This document shows, one piece after another, positions 5,636-9,796 of a DNA stretch of 9,796 nucleotides. The translations under genes and the position numbers were made by a program. Each line of letters begins with the position of its first letter. Positions within the stretch are counted from its first letter, which is position 1. Source of the stretch: Pseudomonadota bacterium (GTDB lineage: Bacteria; Pseudomonadota; Gammaproteobacteria; Xanthomonadales; Xanthomonadaceae). The stretch spans positions 1-9,796 of the forward strand of contig JAFAEU010000144.1 of the NCBI GenBank assembly GCA_023423855.1. Reading direction: 5' to 3'. Below the pieces are notes generated by a model. That model did no database searches. It saw nothing but the letters and a program-made list of their open reading frames with translations, and had not been told where the DNA came from.

Positions 5636-5675
5636 AACGGCGTCTCTCCGGCCCACACCGGAGGACGCCGTTTTT
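5636..5675 (+). terminator. Leader intrinsic terminator, target of NasT antitermination
   Basis: AACGGCGTC (5636-5644) pairs with GACGCCGTT (5664-5672). After one bulged T, CTCCGG (5646-5651) pairs with CCGGAG (5658-5663) around a six-base loop CCCACA. Five T (5671-5675) follow. It lies about 80 nt upstream of nasA and about 75 nt after the predicted start, so without antitermination the operon transcript should stop here. Confidence 0.85.
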
Positions 5676-5740
5676 CGTTTCGCCTTCCCCTTCCGGCCGT
5701 GCGCGCGGGTGTCCAGGACCCGACGGCGGCCCCTTTCCCC

Positions 5741-5744
5741 GGAG
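5741..5744 (+). promoter_or_regulatory. Ribosome-binding site of nasA
   Basis: GGAG with 9 nt to the ATG at 5754. It supports this start over the upstream in-frame codons, which would extend the protein into the leader hairpins. Confidence 0.6.
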
Positions 5745-5753
5745 CGTGCGCGG

Positions 5754-6962
5754 ATGAATCGATCGTTCTGGCAGGCCGGCCATACCCCCACCCTGCTGTC
5801 AGCCTTCCTCTATTTCGACCTGAGCTTCATGGTCTGGTACCTGCTCGGGCCGATGCAGGTGCAGATCGCCGAAGCCTTGCTGCTCGACACCCAGCAGCGC
5901 GCGCTGATGGTGGCGGTGCCGATCCTGTGCGGCGCGGTGCTGCGGCTGTTCCTGGGCCTGCTGGCCGACCGCATCGGCGCCCGGCGCACCGGACTGCTGG
6001 CGCAGGTGCTGGTGATCGCGGCGCTGCTGGTGGCCTGGCGGCTGGGCGTGCACAGCTTCGGTCAGGTGCTGCTGCTGGGCCTGATGCTGGGCGTGGCGGG
6101 GGCCTCGTTCGCGGTGGCGCTGCCGCTGGCCTCGCGCTGGTATCCGCCCGAGCACCAGGGCACGGCGATGGGCATCGCCGGCGCCGGCAACTCCGGCACG
6201 GTGTTCGCCGCGCTGTTCGCGCCGGTGCTGGCGACGATGTTCGGCTTCCAGAACGTGTTCGGCCTGGCCTGCATTCCGCTGGCGATCGTGTTGGTGGTGT
6301 TCGCGCTGTGCGCGAAGGACGCGCCGGTGCCGGTGGCGCGCAAGACGCTCGGCGACTACGCGCAGGTGCTGGTCGGCAACCGCGACTCGTGGTGGTTCAT
6401 GTTCTTCTACGCGATCACCTTCGGCGGCTTCGCCGGCTTCGCCAGCGCGCTGCCGGGCTACTTCCACGACGAGTTCGGCTTTGCGCCGAAGATCGCCGGC
6501 TGGGCGACGGCCGCCTGCGTGCTGGCCGGCTCGGTGATGCGGCCGCTGGGCGGGGTGATCGCCGACCGCATCGGCGGCACCCGTTCGCTGCAGATGGTCT
6601 ATGGCGCGGCCACCGTGCTGGTGGCGGCCGCGGCCCTGGGCGTAGGCGGCGCGGCGGCCACCGTCGCCCTGTTCGTGCTCACCCTGCTGTGCCTGGGCGC
6701 CGGCAACGGCGCGGTGTTCCAGCTGGTGCCGCAGCGCTTCGGCAGCGAGATCGGATTGATGACCGGCCTGATCGGCATGGCCGGCGGCGTCGGCGGCTTC
6801 GTGCTGGCGGCGGGGCTGGGCGTGCTCAAGCAGCAGTTCGGCACCTATGCGGTCGGCCTGTGGCTGTTCGCCGCCACCAGCCTGGCCGCCTCGCTGTGCC
6901 TGGTCGCGGTGAAGCAGCGCTGGCGCCTGCACTGGGCCGCGACCGGCGCGGCCCGGGTCTGA
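5754..6962 (+). CDS. nasA: Nitrate/nitrite transporter, NarK/NasA type (MFS, NNP family)
   Basis: 402 residues, strongly hydrophobic, consistent with 12 membrane helices. The first helix covers about 14-34 (LLSAFLYFDLSFMVWYLLGP). Two glycine-rich nitrate signatures, typical of the nitrate-nitrite porter family, are GIAGAGNSGTVFAALFAP (140-157) and LGAGNGAVFQLVP (314-326). R64 (AVLRLFLG) and R263 (SVMRPLGG) correspond to the two substrate-binding arginines of E. coli NarK, as far as an alignment from memory allows. The loop ADRIGARR at 71-78 is the usual MFS motif A, repeated at ADRIGGTR (270-277). It is the first gene after the sigma-54/antitermination leader and, with nirB following, most likely imports nitrate for assimilation. 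The Shine-Dalgarno at 5741 and the family N terminus support the start. Nitrite uptake or export cannot be excluded. Confidence 0.92.
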   Translation: MNRSFWQAGHTPTLLSAFLYFDLSFMVWYLLGPMQVQIAEALLLDTQQRALMVAVPILCGAVLRLFLGLLADRIGARRTGLLAQVLVIAALLVAWRLGVHSFGQVLLLGLMLGVAGASFAVALPLASRWYPPEHQGTAMGIAGAGNSGTVFAALFAPVLATMFGFQNVFGLACIPLAIVLVVFALCAKDAPVPVARKTLGDYAQVLVGNRDSWWFMFFYAITFGGFAGFASALPGYFHDEFGFAPKIAGWATAACVLAGSVMRPLGGVIADRIGGTRSLQMVYGAATVLVAAAALGVGGAAATVALFVLTLLCLGAGNGAVFQLVPQRFGSEIGLMTGLIGMAGGVGGFVLAAGLGVLKQQFGTYAVGLWLFAATSLAASLCLVAVKQRWRLHWAATGAARV

Positions 6963-6990
6963 CGCGCGACGCCACGACACACCCCATGAC

Positions 6991-7009
6991 GCGTCCCCGG
7001 CCGGGACGC
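6991..7009 (+). other. Hairpin between nasA and nirB
   Basis: GCGTCCC (6991-6997) and GGGACGC (7003-7009) form a perfect 7-bp stem with loop CGGCC in the 64-bp spacer. There is no T-run, so it is not an intrinsic terminator. It could protect or delimit message ends between a membrane protein and an enzyme needed in different amounts. Confidence 0.45.
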
Positions 7010-7026
7010 CTAGCGAGAGCCAAGCA

Positions 7027-9492
7027 ATGAAGAAGCCAAGACTGGTGGTGGTGGGCAACGGCATGGCCGGCATCCGCACGCTCGAGGAGCTGCTGAAGCT
7101 GCGGCCGGACATGTACGGGATCACCGTGTTCGGCGCCGAGCCGCACCCGAACTACAACCGCATCCTGCTCTCGCCGGTGCTCGCCGGCGAGCAGCAGTTC
7201 GACGAGATCGTGCTCAACCCGCTGTCGTGGTACGCCGACAACGGCATCACCCTGCACCTGGGCAAGGAGGTCACGACGATCGACCGCGTACGGCGCAAGG
7301 TCGTCGCCAGCGACGGCACCGAAGCCGAGTACGACCGCCTGCTGCTGGCCACCGGCTCGGTGCCCTTCATCCTGCCGGTCCCGGGCAAGGACCTGAAGGG
7401 CGTGATCGGCTACCGCGACATCCACGACACGCAGGTGATGATCGACACCGCGAAGGTGAAGAAGCACGCGGTCGTGATCGGCGGCGGCCTGCTCGGGCTG
7501 GAGGCGGCCAACGGCCTGAAGCTGCGCGGCATGGAGGTCACCGTCGTGCACCTGGCCGGCTGGCTGCTGGAGCGCCAGCTCGACCCGGTGGCCGGCGCGC
7601 TGCTGGAGCAGTCGCTGGCCGAGCGCGGGCTGTCGTTCCGGCTCAACACCTCGACCACCGAAATCCTGGGCAACGACGCCGGCGAAGTCGCCGCGGTGCG
7701 CTTCTCCGACGGCGAGGAAATCCCGGCCGACCTGGTGGTGATGGCCGCCGGCATCCGCCCCAACACCACCCTCGCCCAGGCCGCGGGCATCCACTGCAAC
7801 CGCGGCATCGTGGTCAACGATTCGCTGCAGACCTTCGACCCGCGCGTGTACGCGGTGGGCGAGTGCGCGGCCCACCGCGGCATCGCCTACGGCCTGGTCG
7901 CGCCGCTGTTCGAACAGGCCAAGGTCTGCGCGAACCACCTGGCCACGTTCGGCATCGGCATCTACAAGGGCTCGGCGGTGTCGACCAAGCTCAAGGTGAC
8001 CGGCATCGACCTGTTCTCTGCCGGCGAGTTCATGGGTGGCGAAGGCACCGAGGAAATCGTGCTGAGCGACCCGGCAGGCGGGCTGTACAAGAAGCTGGTG
8101 ATCCGGGACGACCGGCTGGTGGGCGCCTGCCTGTACGGCGACACCGGCGACGGCGCCTGGTACTTCAAGCAGATCAAGGACGCCAGCGCGATCGGCGACC
8201 GCCGCGACACGCTCGCCTTCGGCGAGACCGCGCTGGGCGACGCCGGCACCGGCGGCCAGGACCGCGCCGCGAGCATGGCCGATTCCGACGAGGTCTGCGG
8301 CTGCAATGGCGTGTGCAAGGGCACGATCGTCAAGGCGGTGCGCGAGCAGGGCCTGTTCACCGTGGACGACGTCAAGAAGCACACCAAGGCGGCGAGTTCC
8401 TGCGGCTCGTGCACCGGCCTGGTCGAGCAGATCCTGATGAACTGCCTGGGCTCCAACTTCCAGGAGACGCCCAAGACCAAGGCCGTGTGCGGCTGCACCG
8501 ACCGCACCCACGCCGAAGTGCGGCAGGCGATCCGCGAACACCACCTGGTCAGCCACGCCCAGGCCTACGCCTTCATGGAATGGCGCACGCCCAACGGCTG
8601 CGCCACCTGCCGTCCGGCGATCAACTACTACATGCTCTCGACCTGGCCGCGCGAGGCGATCGACGACCCGCAGAGCCGCTTCATCAACGAGCGCGCGCAC
8701 GCCAACATCCAGAAGGACGGCACCTTCTCGGTGATCCCGCAGATGAAGGGCGGCGTGACCAACGCCGGCGAACTGCGCCGCATCGCCGACGTCGCCGACA
8801 AGTACGCGGTGCCGATGGTCAAGGTCACCGGCGGCCAGCGCATCGACCTGCTCGGGGTGAAGAAGGAGGACCTGGTCGGGGTGTGGAAGGACCTGGGCAT
8901 GCAGTCCGGCCACGCCTACGGCAAGTCGATCCGCACGGTGAAGACCTGCGTGGGCAGCGAGTTCTGCCGCTTCGGCACCCAGAACAGCACGCAGATGGGC
9001 ATCGACCTGGAGACGATGCTGGCCAACATGTGGAGCCCGCACAAGGTCAAGCTGGCGGTGTCGGGCTGCCCGCGCAACTGCGCCGAGTCCGGCATCAAGG
9101 ACGTGGGCATCATCGCGGTGGATTCGGGCTGGGAGATCCACGTCGGCGGCAACGGCGGGATCAAGACCGAGGTCGCGCGCTTCCTGTGCAAGGTGAAGAC
9201 GGCAGAGGAAGTGAAGGAGTACACCGGCGCCTTCCTCCAGCTCTACCGCGAGGAGGCCTATTACCTCGACCGCACCGTGCACTACATCGAGCGCGTCGGG
9301 CTCGACTACGTCAAGCGCAAGGTGGTGGAGGACGCCGACAGCCGCCGCGCGCTGTTCGAGCGCCTGCTGTTCGCGCTCGAAGGGCTGCCCGACCCGTGGG
9401 CGGCGCGCATCGCCGGCGCGCAGAAGCGCGAGTACGCGCCGCTGAAGCTGGACGCCACCGAACGGCGCATCGCCGTGGCCCTGGAGGACTGA
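7027..9492 (+). CDS. nirB: NADH-dependent assimilatory nitrite reductase, large subunit
   Basis: 821 residues with the full NirB layout. The FAD site is VVVGNGMAGIRTLEEL (7-22). The NAD(P)H site is VVIGGGLLGLEAANGL (149-164), with the second FAD motif VYAVGECA. A BFD-like [2Fe-2S] domain has C424, C426, C459 and C462, and a second BFD-like module has C488, C490, C525 and C528. The sulfite/nitrite reductase ferredoxin half-domain is at about 550-620. The siroheme-[4Fe-4S] ligands are C641 and C647 (TCVGSEFC) and C681 and C685 (GCPRNC). It reduces nitrite to ammonium with six electrons from NADH, in the cytoplasm. All cofactor ligands are present, so it should be active. The ribosome-binding site is weak (GAGAG 7015-7019). 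nirD follows after one spare base; siroheme comes through cysG. Confidence 0.97.
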   Translation: MKKPRLVVVGNGMAGIRTLEELLKLRPDMYGITVFGAEPHPNYNRILLSPVLAGEQQFDEIVLNPLSWYADNGITLHLGKEVTTIDRVRRKVVASDGTEAEYDRLLLATGSVPFILPVPGKDLKGVIGYRDIHDTQVMIDTAKVKKHAVVIGGGLLGLEAANGLKLRGMEVTVVHLAGWLLERQLDPVAGALLEQSLAERGLSFRLNTSTTEILGNDAGEVAAVRFSDGEEIPADLVVMAAGIRPNTTLAQAAGIHCNRGIVVNDSLQTFDPRVYAVGECAAHRGIAYGLVAPLFEQAKVCANHLATFGIGIYKGSAVSTKLKVTGIDLFSAGEFMGGEGTEEIVLSDPAGGLYKKLVIRDDRLVGACLYGDTGDGAWYFKQIKDASAIGDRRDTLAFGETALGDAGTGGQDRAASMADSDEVCGCNGVCKGTIVKAVREQGLFTVDDVKKHTKAASSCGSCTGLVEQILMNCLGSNFQETPKTKAVCGCTDRTHAEVRQAIREHHLVSHAQAYAFMEWRTPNGCATCRPAINYYMLSTWPREAIDDPQSRFINERAHANIQKDGTFSVIPQMKGGVTNAGELRRIADVADKYAVPMVKVTGGQRIDLLGVKKEDLVGVWKDLGMQSGHAYGKSIRTVKTCVGSEFCRFGTQNSTQMGIDLETMLANMWSPHKVKLAVSGCPRNCAESGIKDVGIIAVDSGWEIHVGGNGGIKTEVARFLCKVKTAEEVKEYTGAFLQLYREEAYYLDRTVHYIERVGLDYVKRKVVEDADSRRALFERLLFALEGLPDPWAARIAGAQKREYAPLKLDATERRIAVALED
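9483..9487 (+). promoter_or_regulatory. Ribosome-binding site of nirD inside the nirB 3' end
   Basis: GGAGG with 6 nt to ATG 9494, formed by the last codons of nirB. It is the best Shine-Dalgarno in the operon and points to tight nirB-nirD coupling and ample NirD. Confidence 0.75.
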
Positions 9493-9493
9493 G

Positions 9494-9796
9494 ATGAGCG
9501 CGACCATGGCCGCGACCGGCTCCTGGGTGCACGTGTGCACCATCGACGACATCCCCCTGCTCGGCGCGCGCGTGCTGCAGGTCGGCCACGGCGACGACAT
9601 CGCCCTGTTCCGCCCCGCCGCCGACCGCGTGTTCGCGCTGGCCGACCGCTGCCCGCACAAGGGCGGCCCGCTGTCGCAGGGCATCGTCTCCGGCGACACC
9701 GTGACCTGCCCGCTGCACGGCTGGAACATCGGGCTCGACAGCGGCCAGGCCTGCGCCCCGGACGTGGGCTGTGCGCGCAAGTACCCGGTGCAGGTG
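9494..9796 (+). CDS. nirD: Nitrite reductase small subunit NirD, Rieske type (cut by right edge)
   Basis: The first 101 codons; the gene continues past the window. It is a Rieske-like beta-sandwich: CPHKGGPLSQG with C53 and H55, and CPLHGW with C72 and H75. All four [2Fe-2S] ligands are therefore present, unlike E. coli NirD, whose Rieske-like fold has lost them. It partners NirB; with an intact cluster it may take part in electron transfer and not only in structure. The start ATG 9494 lies one base after the nirB stop, with a strong GGAGG. An ATG four codons later is possible but less well spaced. NirD-family proteins are usually about 105-120 residues, so nearly all of it is visible. Confidence 0.93.
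   Translation, partial: MSATMAATGSWVHVCTIDDIPLLGARVLQVGHGDDIALFRPAADRVFALADRCPHKGGPLSQGIVSGDTVTCPLHGWNIGLDSGQACAPDVGCARKYPVQV

Noticed and set aside
6826..9780. 984-codon open frame on the minus strand
   Set aside because: It is antisense to nirB and nirD, whose motifs are complete. Its translation is low-complexity and rich in H, A, R, D and V, typical of a shadow frame in GC-rich DNA.
1..9796. CRISPR array, tRNA, rRNA or transposase gene
   Set aside because: No regularly spaced direct repeats, tRNA-like cloverleaf, rRNA sequence or transposase motif was recognised. The only repeats are short inverted intergenic elements.

Overview
The window is very GC-rich with strongly GC-biased third codon positions. 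Its gene content and GTAG-headed palindromic repeats suggest a gammaproteobacterium of the Xanthomonadaceae (Lysobacter, Luteimonas or Xanthomonas relatives). That assignment rests on gene-family resemblance and repeat style, not on a search.

Left part, 1-2530: pieces of the long-chain olefin (ole) pathway on the minus strand. The first 260 codons of oleC (beta-lactone synthetase, AMP-forming ligase family) run off the left edge. oleB (beta-lactone decarboxylase, haloalkane-dehalogenase-like alpha/beta hydrolase) lies at 1397-2320. Between them, on the opposite strand, is a small YkgJ-type cysteine-cluster protein (883-1311). A REP-like inverted pair separates the convergent ykgJ-type gene and oleB, and its GTAG head supplies the oleB stop codon. 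Upstream of oleB are a probable bidirectional terminator and a second, different REP pair. No oleA is present beside oleB.

Right part, 2533-9796: an assimilatory nitrate/nitrite locus. A CysG-like siroheme synthase with a shortened SUMT domain points left. Divergent from it are nasT (ANTAR antiterminator) and nasS (cytoplasmic nitrate/nitrite sensor), which overlap by ATGA. About 500 bp later comes nasA/narK (nitrate transporter), then nirB and nirD (NADH nitrite reductase subunits; nirD is cut by the right edge).

The most informative stretch is the 495-bp region in front of nasA. In order it holds a perfect 31-bp inverted repeat, two NtrC-like sites, a textbook sigma-54 -24/-12 promoter, two hairpins each with a six-base loop having A at position 1 and G at position 4 (the ANTAR recognition signature), and an intrinsic terminator ending in five T. 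The predicted transcription start falls a few bases before the first hairpin, so promoter and leader fit each other. The reading is an AND gate: NtrC/sigma-54 starts transcription under nitrogen limitation, and NasT, released from NasS by nitrate or nitrite, lets polymerase pass the terminator into nasA-nirB-nirD. CysG makes or finishes the siroheme that NirB needs. The individual parts are known biology; this particular leader and its arrangement may not have been described.
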